From assembly GCF_003344965.1 (NCBI RefSeq), contig NZ_CP031194.1, positions 3,410,001-3,474,000 on the forward strand: a stretch of 64,000 bases of DNA, in the 5' to 3' direction. A program made the translations under genes and the position numbers. The notes beneath the pieces were generated by a model. It did no database searches. It worked only from the letters and a program-made list of their open reading frames with translations, and was not told the DNA's origin. This stretch comes from Streptomyces paludis (lineage in GTDB: Bacteria > Actinomycetota > Actinomycetes > Streptomycetales > Streptomycetaceae). Below, one piece after another: positions 22,834 through 30,770 of the stretch. Every line of letters starts with the position of its first letter. Positions within the stretch are counted from its first letter, which is position 1.

Positions 22834-24375
22834 TTACGCCCCCAGGTCCCCCGAGTGGTCCGCCCACGCGATGGCGCAGCGCTCGTGGCCAACGAACCGC
22901 GCACCCCGTCGCCCCTTGCTGACGGTCACGGAGTCCATCGCGAGCCGGAGCCGTTCACGCCGCCCCGCCGTATCGCTGGCTTCCCACGCTTCTCCGAGAA
23001 GTTCCCCGTCCAACAGCGGGGTTATATCGATGGTCGGCGCCGGCATCTCAGCGAGCCCCATACGCAGTCCCTCAATACGCCCTCGGAGCCTTCCCGCAAG
23101 CCGGTTGTACCGGTCGATGGCGTCCGCTCCGCTGAACTCCCCGCGCACGTACCGTGCTTCCTCAAGGTCAGCGAGACGCGCTCCCTCTTCTCTGATCTCC
23201 GCCTCAACCGCATCGCGCTTCGCGAACACTTCCGGGTCTTCCTGCTTCACCCAGCGCTCCGCGATGACAGCAAGCAGGTCGTCGTCGGGCTCAAGCGCGG
23301 GAAGACGGCTCAGAAACGCGTCGCTCACGTAAGCGTCAAGGCTTTCAACCCGTGCGGTGACTCCGACGCAACCCCGCCCCATCCGGTTCGAGGAACAGGC
23401 ATACGACGTTCCCGCCTGACTCATGCGTGCCCCGCACAGGCCACAGCGGGCAATCCCGGTGAGGAGCGCCGTTCCCTGCTTGTGTCCGTGCCGCTTTCCG
23501 GCGAGCGGGAAGGTGCGGGACTCAAGCTGCCTGATGATGAGTTCGCGTTCTCCCACTGTGATGATGCCTTCACCGATGCTCACGGTGTCCAGCGTCTCGG
23601 GATCGCGGTACGGAATGACCTTCGAGCCGTACTTCCGAGTTCCGTCCGCTGCCTCTTCGTACATGGTCTGAGGCATGAGACCTGCGAAAGCGGGTCCGCG
23701 AAGCAACTGCATCACGCTGGACGAATTCCACTTCCCACCACGCGACGACTCGATCCCATGCTCATTCAGGAAACGCGCCACATGGACGAGCGCCTTTCCC
23801 GAGAGTGCTTCGTCAGCGATCAGACGCGCGTAAACGGCTGTCTCCGGGTCGTGCACGAGCCTTTTCGTGTCCGGGTCCACCTTGAGCCCGTACGGGGGCT
23901 GACCGCCGATCCACTGGCCACGCTGCCGCAGGAACCGCTTCGCGCTGCTGACGCGCATGCCCAGGTTCCGGGACTCGTTGCGGGCAAGCTCAGCGAGAAG
24001 CGCGATGGTGACGCGGGCGCTGTCGTTCGCCGTATCGAGACCGTCCATGACGGAGACGAGCCGTCCGCCCACACGGCTGAAGTCGTCCAGCGCCTTGCCG
24101 ACTTCACCGATGCCCTTACGGCTCAACCGGTCGAGCTTCCACACGATCAGCACGCCGACGACTCCCGACGTCACAGCGGTGATCGCAGCGTCGAAGCCCT
24201 TGCGGCTGACGCTCTTGTACCCGGACCGTCCCCGGTCGATGTGGACCTTGCGAACCGTGATCCCGTTGCGCTCCGCCCACGCGCGGCAGTCCGCTTCCTG
24301 GCGGTCGATCGCCGTCTTGCCCTCCCTGTCCAGTGACAGGCGGAGGTACAGGTCAGCGATGGTGTGGTGATGCAC
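22834..24375 (-). CDS. large serine integrase
   Basis: 513-aa large serine recombinase, the likely integrase of the element. The resolvase-type catalytic domain has the nucleophile in LYLRLSLDREGK (Ser14) with VWKLDRLSRKG and LAELARNESRNLGMRV. A recombinase domain (PPYGLKVDPDTKRLV, ALVHVARFLNEHGIESSRGGKWNSSSVMQLLRGPAFAG), a zinc beta ribbon (CGLCGARM ... CSSNRMGRGC) and a coiled-coil region (about 400-450) follow. The start is 40 bases from the right attachment core, as usual for phage-type serine integrases. It presumably recombines the 10-bp core; a directionality factor is not obvious among the cargo. Confidence 0.95.
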   Translation of the reverse strand: MHHHTIADLYLRLSLDREGKTAIDRQEADCRAWAERNGITVRKVHIDRGRSGYKSVSRKGFDAAITAVTSGVVGVLIVWKLDRLSRKGIGEVGKALDDFSRVGGRLVSVMDGLDTANDSARVTIALLAELARNESRNLGMRVSSAKRFLRQRGQWIGGQPPYGLKVDPDTKRLVHDPETAVYARLIADEALSGKALVHVARFLNEHGIESSRGGKWNSSSVMQLLRGPAFAGLMPQTMYEEAADGTRKYGSKVIPYRDPETLDTVSIGEGIITVGERELIIRQLESRTFPLAGKRHGHKQGTALLTGIARCGLCGARMSQAGTSYACSSNRMGRGCVGVTARVESLDAYVSDAFLSRLPALEPDDDLLAVIAERWVKQEDPEVFAKRDAVEAEIREEGARLADLEEARYVRGEFSGADAIDRYNRLAGRLRGRIEGLRMGLAEMPAPTIDITPLLDGELLGEAWEASDTAGRRERLRLAMDSVTVSKGRRGARFVGHERCAIAWADHSGDLGA

Positions 24376-24407
24376 GGATTCACCTTATCTGGAGTTTCCT
24401 CAATGGT

Positions 24408-24572
24408 TCAGGACATCCAGAAATCCAGGATGACGATGCGTCCCCGCAGGTCGGCAAGGGTGTACGAGGCGTCGCCGGTGTTCAGCCAGCCGCCCTTGCC
24501 GATCAGCTCGGGGGCACGGACGCGGGCGCGGCGGGACGCGGAGGGAGCGGGGGCGGGAGTCGCATCGGTCAT
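24408..24572 (-). pseudogene. displaced host 5' end of the NHL/thioredoxin gene
   Basis: 54 codons starting MTDATPAPAPSASRRARVRAP, then ELIGKGGWLNTGDASYTLADLRGRIVILDFW, cut at the attachment core and ending in element sequence as Met-Ser-stop. Residues 15-52 align with residues 4-40 of the intact hybrid gene at 17656-19467. This is the original N-terminus of the host gene, left on the other side of the element. It retains the host promoter and may still be transcribed towards the integrase's upstream region. It lacks the CxxC and all later domains. Confidence 0.88.
24416..24425. repeat. attachment core, right junction (attR)
   Basis: TCCAGAAATC, identical to 19347-19356. To its right the coding sequence is host (LRGRIVIL); to its left it is element, ending the orphan frame after two codons. 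Confidence 0.8.
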
Positions 24573-24710
24573 GGAACAAGGGTGCCACCCCGGTGCCCGT
24601 GGGGCCGCATCCGTGGGACGGCACCCCCGGGGCCCGTGGGACGGCACCCGTCCGCGTGCACCTGCGCCCGGGGCGGCCATGGCGGGGTGCCGCCGGGGTA
24701 CCCGTACCGC

Positions 24711-25205
24711 ATGAAATATCTCGTGCGCGACAAGATCTTCGCGATCGGCGACGACTACTGGATCGAGGACGAGCACGGCCGGCACGCCTATCTCGTCGAC
24801 GGCAAGGCGCTGCGGCTGCGCGACACGCTGGAGCTGAAGGACGCCGACGGCCGGGTGCTGGTCACGCTGCGGCAGAAGCTGCTGAGCCTGCGGGACGCGA
24901 TGACCATCGAGCGGGACGGCGAGACGCTCGCGACCATCCGCAAGAAGCGCCTCTCGCTGCTGCGCAACCACTACCGCGTGAGCCTCGCCGAGGGCACCGA
25001 ACTGGACGTCAGCGGCCGGATCCTGGACCGGGAGTTCGTGGTCGAGTACGACGGCGAGATGCTGGCGCACATCTCGCGGCGGTGGCTGCGGGTGCGGGAG
25101 ACGTACGGCGTGGAGGTCGTACGGGAGGACGCGGATCACGCGCTGCTGATCGCGGTGGCGGTGTGTGTGATCCGGATGGCGGAGAAGGAGCGCGAGGAGG
25201 ACTGA
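24711..25205 (+). CDS. LURP-one-related (LOR) family protein
   Basis: 164-aa protein with the LURP-one/tubby-like fold pattern: MKYLVRDKIFAIGDDYWIEDEHGRHAYLVDGKALRLRDTLELKDADG, then alternating strands (VLVTLRQKLLSLRDAMTIERDGETLATIRKKR) and a hydrophobic C-terminal helix (HALLIAVAVCVIRMAEKE). Family relatives include plant LURP-one and scramblase-like proteins; bacterial roles are unknown. ATG 24711 is the natural start of the domain. It is divergent from the original start of the NHL/thioredoxin gene, which lies 138 bases upstream on the other strand. Confidence 0.88.
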   Translation: MKYLVRDKIFAIGDDYWIEDEHGRHAYLVDGKALRLRDTLELKDADGRVLVTLRQKLLSLRDAMTIERDGETLATIRKKRLSLLRNHYRVSLAEGTELDVSGRILDREFVVEYDGEMLAHISRRWLRVRETYGVEVVREDADHALLIAVAVCVIRMAEKEREED

Positions 25206-25277
25206 ACGAGGAGTGGAGCGGACGGCACCCGTACCGGCCGCCTTACCGGCCCCCCTTACCGGCCGCCTTACGGGGAA

Positions 25278-26117
25278 CTACCGCGCGCCGGGCGCGGTCA
25301 ACCCCAGCCGTCGGTCCCGCAGCACCGGGAACTGCTCGCGCGTGCGCGCGACCAGCGCCAGGTCCAGTTCGACCGTCAGCACCTCCTCGCCCGTCCCCGC
25401 CTCCGCGAGCACCTCGCCCCAGGGGTCCACGACGACGCTGTGCCCGGACTGCTCGACGCCCGCGTGGGTGCCGGCGGTGGCGCAGGCCAGGACGTACGAC
25501 TGGTTCTCCACGGCGCGCGCCCGCGCCAGCAGCGACCAGTGCGCGCGCCGGCGCGCGGGCCAGCCGGCCGGGACGACGAGCACCTCGGCGCCCGCGTCGG
25601 TGAGGCCGCGGAACAGCTCGGGGAAGCGGAGGTCGTAGCAGGTGGCGAGGCCGAGGGTGGTGCCAGGACCGCGCGGGGTCGGCGGCAGCGGGACGGTGAC
25701 GAGTTCCTCGCCGGCGTCCATCAGCGTGGCCTCGCCCTTGTCGAAGCCGAAACGGTGGATCTTGCGGTACGTACGGACGAGTTCACCGGCGGGGGAGAGG
25801 ACGAGCGAGGTGTTGAAGAGCCGTCCGTCGGCGGTCCGTTCGACGATGGAGCCGGCGTGCAGCCAGACACGGGCGTCACGCGCGGCGGCGGACATCGCTT
25901 CGCACGTGGGTCCGTGGGCGAGGCCGCGCGCGTCGTCGCCGACCGCCTCCGCTTCCTCGGCGAAGGAGTCGAACGAGAAGGCGCCGACCGGCCACAGCTC
26001 CGGCAGGACGACGAGATCGGCGCCACGTTGGCCGCGTACCAGCGAGGCGACCCGGCGCCTACGGGAATCGACCGATTCCTCCGGGTCTACCGCGATCTGG
26101 AGCAACGAAGCGCGCAC
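25278..26117 (-). CDS. carbon-nitrogen hydrolase (nitrilase superfamily, omega-amidase-like)
   Basis: 279-aa nitrilase-superfamily amidohydrolase. The Glu-Lys-Cys triad is visible: VVLPELWPVGAF (Glu), VRTYRKIHRFGF (Lys), LATCYDLRFPELFR (Cys). Length and the FPELFRGLTDAGAEVLVVPAGWP pattern fit omega-amidase/NIT2-like enzymes that remove ammonia from alpha-keto acid amides, though deaminated glutathione or other amides are possible. It stands alone, divergent from the MDMPI-family gene. Confidence 0.88.
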   Translation of the reverse strand: MRASLLQIAVDPEESVDSRRRRVASLVRGQRGADLVVLPELWPVGAFSFDSFAEEAEAVGDDARGLAHGPTCEAMSAAARDARVWLHAGSIVERTADGRLFNTSLVLSPAGELVRTYRKIHRFGFDKGEATLMDAGEELVTVPLPPTPRGPGTTLGLATCYDLRFPELFRGLTDAGAEVLVVPAGWPARRRAHWSLLARARAVENQSYVLACATAGTHAGVEQSGHSVVVDPWGEVLAEAGTGEEVLTVELDLALVARTREQFPVLRDRRLGLTAPGAR

Positions 26118-26313
26118 AGTACCACCGTCCTGGCATTCGAGCCGTCAACACGGGCCTACGATCGTCACACGAAAGCACTGCCGGGGTGCCATCGGGCAGC
26201 GTAACTTAGCTGCCGAGCCTCCCCGCAGCAGCCGACGCCGCAAGCCGTAGCCAGCAGCCCGCCAGCCCGCCTGACAAGCCAGCCCGCGTACCGCAGAACC
26301 GCCGAGGGGTCCC

Positions 26314-27138
26314 GTGACCGTCCATCCCAGCCTTCAAAACTACGCCGATGCCTGGGCCCATTCCATCGAGGCCATATTCGAGTTGGTGAAGCCACTCGTC
26401 GACAGCGACTGGAACCGGCGCACACCATGCCCGAGTTGGTCCGTACGGGACGTGGTCTCTCATGTCATCGGCATGGAAAGCGAGATGCTCGGGGATCCAC
26501 GGCCCATCCATTCCCTGCCCCGCGATCTGTACCACATCCAGAGTGACTGGGCCCGCTACATGGAGCTTCAGGTGGATGTACGGCGCCACCACACGGCGCT
26601 GGAGAACGTCTCCGAGCTGGAGTACACGATCATCCGGCGCAACCGGCAGCTGCGCAACGAGAACCGCTCCCCCGACACGATGGTCCCGGCGCCGCTGCGC
26701 AAGCAGCAGACGCTGGAGAACGCGATGCGGGCGCGGGCGTTCGACGTATGGGTGCACGAGCAGGATCTGCGGTACGCGCTGAACCGGCCGGGCAACATCG
26801 ACTCGCCGGGCTCCCAGATCGTCCGGGACGTGCTGCTGGCGGCGCTGCCGAAGGTCATCGCGAAGGACGCGGGCGCGCCGCCGAACTCGGCGATCGTGAT
26901 CGATGTGACGGGCCCGCTGGAGTTCCTCCGTACGGTCCGGGTGAACGCGGACGGGCGCGGCACGATCGACGGCTCGCCTTCGCTCGGGCCGGTGGTGACG
27001 CTGGCGACGGACTGGGAGACGTACTACCGGCTGGCGTGCGGGCGGGTGCGGCCGGCGGTGGTCGCGGACCGGGTGAAGCTGGACGGTGACGAGGAGCTGG
27101 GGGCGGCGATTCTGCGGGAGTTCGCGGTCACGCCGTAA
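26314..27138 (+). CDS. maleylpyruvate isomerase/mycothiol-dependent family protein
   Basis: 274-aa protein of the DinB-fold MDMPI family. The N-terminal helical-bundle region has the expected WNRRTPCPSWSVRDVVSHVIGMESEM with a metal-type His, and FDVWVHEQDLRYALNRPG supplies the later His. A C-terminal MDMPI_C-like beta domain follows (VIDVTGPLEFLRTVRVNADGRGTI, then TDWETYYRLACGRV). Family members are mycothiol-dependent isomerases or transferases; the substrate is unknown. GTG 26314 has AGGGG 4 bases upstream. Confidence 0.85.
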   Translation: MTVHPSLQNYADAWAHSIEAIFELVKPLVDSDWNRRTPCPSWSVRDVVSHVIGMESEMLGDPRPIHSLPRDLYHIQSDWARYMELQVDVRRHHTALENVSELEYTIIRRNRQLRNENRSPDTMVPAPLRKQQTLENAMRARAFDVWVHEQDLRYALNRPGNIDSPGSQIVRDVLLAALPKVIAKDAGAPPNSAIVIDVTGPLEFLRTVRVNADGRGTIDGSPSLGPVVTLATDWETYYRLACGRVRPAVVADRVKLDGDEELGAAILREFAVTP

Positions 27139-27224
27139 CGCGGTCACGGCGTGACGCGAGGACGCCGTAATGCAGAACCCCCTGCACACGGGACGCAACG
27201 AGAAGGCTCTGCACGCACCCGGCC

Positions 27225-28538
27225 TCACACGGGTACGTGCACGGCCTCCACCCGGCTCGCGACCAGCCGTTCCCGCTCCCGCCGGGCCGTGCGGGCGCGC
27301 AGCCGCAGGATCTGTACGGCCCCGACGGCTTCGAGGACGAAGACGGACGAGAAGGCGATCCGGTAGTTGTCGCCGGTCGCGTCGAGCAGCACCCCGACCG
27401 CGAACAGTGTCGCCATCGAGGCCATGAAACCACCCATGTTGACGATTCCGGAGGCCGTGCCCTGACGCTCCGGCGGGTTGGCGGGCCGGGCGAAGTCGAA
27501 GCCGATCATCGACGCGGGGCCGCAGGCGCCGAGGACGGCGCAGAGGGTGATCAGCAGCCACAGGGGGGCGTGGTCGCCGGGGTGGAGGAGGGTGACCGCC
27601 CAGGCCAGCGCGGTCGCCGCGACCGTACCGAGGGCGAGCGGGGCCCTGGCGGCGTGGTGCCGGGCGATGACCTGCCCGTAGACAAGACCCACGACCATGT
27701 TGGAGAGCACGATCAGGGTGAGCAGCTCGCCCGCGTCGGCACGGGACAGGCCCTGGTCCTCCACGAGGAACGGCATTCCCCAGAGCAGCAGGAAGAACAT
27801 GGCGGGGAACTGGGTGGTGAAGTGCACCCACATCCCGAGCCGGGTGCCGGGTTCTCGCCAGGACGCGGCGATCTGCTTCCGTACGAAGGCGGCGCCCGCG
27901 TGTTCGGCGGGGGGCGGCTCGTGTCCTTCGGGGTGGTCCTTGAGGAAGAGCACCAGCAGGACGAAGACGACCACTCCGGCGAGGGCGCTGCCGGCGAAGG
28001 TGGTGGTCCAGCCGAGACCCTGAAGGGTGCGGGAGATGAAGATGGTGGAGACGAGGTTGCCGGCCATGCCGAAGAGCGCGGCGACCTGGGCGATCATCGG
28101 CCCGCGCCGGGCGGGGAACCAGCGGGTGCCGAGCCGCAGCACGCTGATGAACGTCATCGCGTCGCCGCAGCCGAGCAGGGCGCGGGAGGCGAGGGCCGTG
28201 CCGTACGAGGGGGAGAAGGCGAAGCCCAGCTGTCCGACGGTGAAGAGGATCACGCCGAGGGTGAGGACCCGCCGGGTGCCGAAGCGGTCGACCATGAGGC
28301 CGACGGGTATCTGCATGCCGGCGTACACGAGCAGCTGGAGTATGGAGAAGGTCGACAGGGCCGAGGCGTTGACCTGGAAGCGGTCGGCGGCGTCGAGTCC
28401 GGCGACGCCCAGGCTCGTACGGAAGATGACGGCGACGAAGTAGACGGCGACGCCGATGCCCCAGACCCAGACGGCGCGCCGGCCGCCGGGGGGATCGCCG
28501 GGCAGGCTGACGGTGGCGGACCGGTGCCCCGTACTCAC
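27225..28538 (-). CDS. MFS transporter
   Basis: 437-aa major facilitator with 12 predicted helices and the loop 2-3 motif (VGLMVDRFGTRRVLTLG). The N-terminal FRTSLGVAGLDAADRFQVNASALSTFSILQLLVYAGMQIPVG resembles the anion:cation symporter/hexuronate group of MFS proteins. The GTG start at 28538 overlaps the GntR stop codon by four bases and has GGTGAGG 4 bases upstream, so translation is coupled to the regulator. The substrate is probably an organic anion controlled by that regulator. Confidence 0.9.
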   Translation of the reverse strand: MSTGHRSATVSLPGDPPGGRRAVWVWGIGVAVYFVAVIFRTSLGVAGLDAADRFQVNASALSTFSILQLLVYAGMQIPVGLMVDRFGTRRVLTLGVILFTVGQLGFAFSPSYGTALASRALLGCGDAMTFISVLRLGTRWFPARRGPMIAQVAALFGMAGNLVSTIFISRTLQGLGWTTTFAGSALAGVVVFVLLVLFLKDHPEGHEPPPAEHAGAAFVRKQIAASWREPGTRLGMWVHFTTQFPAMFFLLLWGMPFLVEDQGLSRADAGELLTLIVLSNMVVGLVYGQVIARHHAARAPLALGTVAATALAWAVTLLHPGDHAPLWLLITLCAVLGACGPASMIGFDFARPANPPERQGTASGIVNMGGFMASMATLFAVGVLLDATGDNYRIAFSSVFVLEAVGAVQILRLRARTARRERERLVASRVEAVHVPV

Positions 28539-29209
28539 CGGGCCTCACCCCGGACCAGCACCTTGACCCGGCCGACATGGCGCCGTACGCACGCGGCGGC
28601 GCCGTCCGCGTCGCCCGCGCGGATGGCTTCGAGCAGCTCGGCGTGTTCGGTGACGTTCTTGGCGATCCGGTCGGGGTGGGCCTCCATGACGGCGACGCCC
28701 ATGCGCAGCTGCCGGTCCCTGAGCTGGTCGTACAGCTTGGACAGGATCTGGTTGCCGGCGTTGCGCACGATCTCGGCGTGGAAGCTGCGGTCGCTCACGG
28801 CGACGGCCGCGAGATCGCCCTCCTCGGCCCGTCCGCGCTGCTCTTCGAGCAGCTCCTCCAGCCGCGCCAGAAACGGCGCCGACGCCGGTACGGCCTTCCG
28901 TACGGCGAACTCCTCGACCAGCAGCCGTGTCTCGACCACGTCCGCGATCTCCTGCGCCGACACGGCGAGCACGAGCGCGCCCTTCTTCGGGTAGAGCTTG
29001 ATCAGCCCCTCGACCTCAAGCTTCAGCAACGCCTCCCGCACGGGCGTACGCGAGACCCCCACCGCCTCGGCCAGCTCCCCTTCGGTCAGCAGGGTGCCGC
29101 CTTCGTACCGCCGGTCGAGCACGGCCTCCTTGATATGGCTGTAGACACGGTCGGCGGCGGGCGGTTGCTTGACGGGGACGACGGGCGCGGGGGCGGGCGC
29201 GGATGGCAT
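28535..29209 (-). CDS. GntR/FCD family transcriptional regulator
   Basis: 224-aa regulator with an N-terminal winged helix (ADRVYSHIKEAVLDRRYEGGTLLTEGELAEAVGVSRTPVREALLKLEVEGLIKLYPKKGALV) and a C-terminal all-helical FCD domain (DRSFHAEIVRNAGNQILSKLYDQLRDRQLRM, then ITEHAELLEAIRAGD-like region), which normally binds a metal and an organic acid. ATG 29209 is chosen; the AT-richer DNA upstream (29215-29245) contains an imperfect direct repeat of GTTGNA that could be an autoregulatory site. It is cotranscribed with the MFS gene and probably represses it. Confidence 0.9.
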   Translation of the reverse strand: MPSAPAPAPVVPVKQPPAADRVYSHIKEAVLDRRYEGGTLLTEGELAEAVGVSRTPVREALLKLEVEGLIKLYPKKGALVLAVSAQEIADVVETRLLVEEFAVRKAVPASAPFLARLEELLEEQRGRAEEGDLAAVAVSDRSFHAEIVRNAGNQILSKLYDQLRDRQLRMGVAVMEAHPDRIAKNVTEHAELLEAIRAGDADGAAACVRRHVGRVKVLVRGEAR

Positions 29210-29290
29210 GCGCACAGCATAGATACAACAGAGGTGCAACAGAAATCCCATTCCACCATCCGGACAGAACCCTCCGGACAGAGCCCTTGA

Positions 29291-30544
29291 TCACCGCGCC
29301 GGACGAGCGCACGGCTCCGCGTTGCGTGTCATGCCCGCGGCGGCGACAATGTCCGCCAGATCGGCGGCGACGCGGGTGACATCGGGCAGGGCGAGTACGG
29401 CGAGCCGGGCGGCGCGCAGTCGCGCGGCCGTGGCGGCGTCGTCCAGCAGGTCCTGGCACATCGCGGCGAGCGCGTGGGGGGTCGGGTCGGTGAGGAAGCG
29501 GCCGAGGCCGAGTTCCTGGACACGGCGGGCGTTGTGCGGCTGGTCGGCGAAGTTGGGGACGACGGCCATGGGGGTGGCGGTGCGCAGGGCTTCGCCGACG
29601 CTGTTGTAGCCGCCGTGGGTGACGAGGAGATCGGCGCACTCCAGCAGCAACGGCTGCGCGATACGGTCGACGAGACGGATGTTGGACCCCGGTCCGATGC
29701 GGCCGCGACCAGAGCCGCGGCGGAGATCATCGCCGAGATCGATGCCCGCCGTAGCGACGATCGCGTTGACGTCCAGCCGGGACAGCGCGGCGACGATCGT
29801 ACGCAACTGCGCGGCCGGATCGGTGAGCCCTTCGGGCATACGCCCGTCGGGCGACCGGCCGCGGATCGCCGGCAGGGAGGTGCCCACGGAGGCGAAGACC
29901 AGCGGCCGGCCGGGCGGAAGCCGGGTGACCCAGGAGGGCAGCGCGGTGGCGTCCACCGATGTGCTCTGCCGGTAGGCCAGCACGGGGACCGGGAATTCCG
30001 CGAAGGAGTACTCCGGCGGGACGTAGTCCAGCCGCCCGTACGGATAGAGCGAGCCCGGGTCGTCCCGCGCGGGCAGCCCGGCCTCGGCGCGCAGCCCGTT
30101 CAGCGCCGGGAGCAGCGCCGCGGGGTCGGCCATGTTGACGAAACCGCAGGGGACGGGCAGATGGGGCACGCCGAGTTCCTCCGCGAGGAGGCAGGAGCCC
30201 AGGTCCATGCCGTGCCGCAGGACGACATCGGGGCGTACGTCCCGCGCGACACCCCGCAGGACCCCGAGGATCTCCAGCGCGTACGGCCCGGTGAGCTGCG
30301 CGACGCGCGTACGGAACCGCGCGGCGGCGTCGCCGGGGGCCGAGGCGCTCCCGGACGCCCGCGGCGGCGGGAGCAGCGGCATGGACGTACGGAGACGGAT
30401 GCCGTCGGCGCCGGTGATGAGGGGCGCGATGGTCTCCGTGGTGACCACGGTGACCTCGTGCCCGTCCCCGGCCAGCGCCCGGATCAGCGGCAGCAGGGCC
30501 CGGCCGTGGGACGGCGCGCCCGTCGCGGTGCACAGGACACGCAT
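29291..30544 (-). CDS. glycosyltransferase, GT-B, macrolide/MGT type
   Basis: 417-aa GT1-family glycosyltransferase. An N-terminal acceptor domain (MRVLCTATGAPSHGRALLPLIRALAGDGHEVTVVTTE) is followed by a nucleotide-sugar domain with the donor signature (IAQPLLLECADLLVTHGGYNSVGEALRTATPMAVVPNFADQPHNARRVQELGLG, including the catalytic HGG). These enzymes glycosylate small molecules such as macrolides, polyenes or lipids. ATG 30544 has AGGAG 4 bases upstream. It is divergent from an unusual ATP-grasp gene, and the two may belong to one small pathway; no polyketide or peptide synthase genes are nearby. Confidence 0.88.
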   Translation of the reverse strand: MRVLCTATGAPSHGRALLPLIRALAGDGHEVTVVTTETIAPLITGADGIRLRTSMPLLPPPRASGSASAPGDAAARFRTRVAQLTGPYALEILGVLRGVARDVRPDVVLRHGMDLGSCLLAEELGVPHLPVPCGFVNMADPAALLPALNGLRAEAGLPARDDPGSLYPYGRLDYVPPEYSFAEFPVPVLAYRQSTSVDATALPSWVTRLPPGRPLVFASVGTSLPAIRGRSPDGRMPEGLTDPAAQLRTIVAALSRLDVNAIVATAGIDLGDDLRRGSGRGRIGPGSNIRLVDRIAQPLLLECADLLVTHGGYNSVGEALRTATPMAVVPNFADQPHNARRVQELGLGRFLTDPTPHALAAMCQDLLDDAATAARLRAARLAVLALPDVTRVAADLADIVAAAGMTRNAEPCARPAR

Positions 30545-30770
30545 ACGGCTCCTTGAGGCAGTGCCGGGTCCCGGGGGGACGGCCCGCTGACGGGCCCACT
30601 GACGCAGGCCCGACAACCATGAAACCAGGACCAACTCACCCATGGGGCAGAAAGCGGCCGTAGTACACGGGAGTGCGCGGAATGCTCGCAACGCAGTCGC
30701 TCACGGCTCGTTAGAGGGGGGATGGCGTCGGCGGGACCGCGGGCGCCCCGCACGCTCCAGGGAGCTGACC

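Larger units (their letters stand above)
19347..24425. mobile_element. about 5.07-kb integrated element with large serine integrase
   Basis: The element lies between 10-bp core repeats, inside the NHL/thioredoxin gene. It carries a 513-aa large serine integrase reading away from the right junction (start 40 bases from the core), an HNH protein, a small serine resolvase, an XRE-type regulator and two short overlapping genes. Base composition is visibly less GC-rich than the flanks. The left end carries a start codon and 37 codons that replace the host 5' end; the displaced host 5' end persists beyond the right core. No structural phage genes, transfer genes or replication gene are present, so it is a minimal or reduced element that would depend on a helper or is a remnant. 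Confidence 0.85.

Noticed and set aside
19347..24425. complete prophage or conjugative element
   Set aside because: No capsid, tail, terminase, transfer or replication genes fit into the 5 kb.
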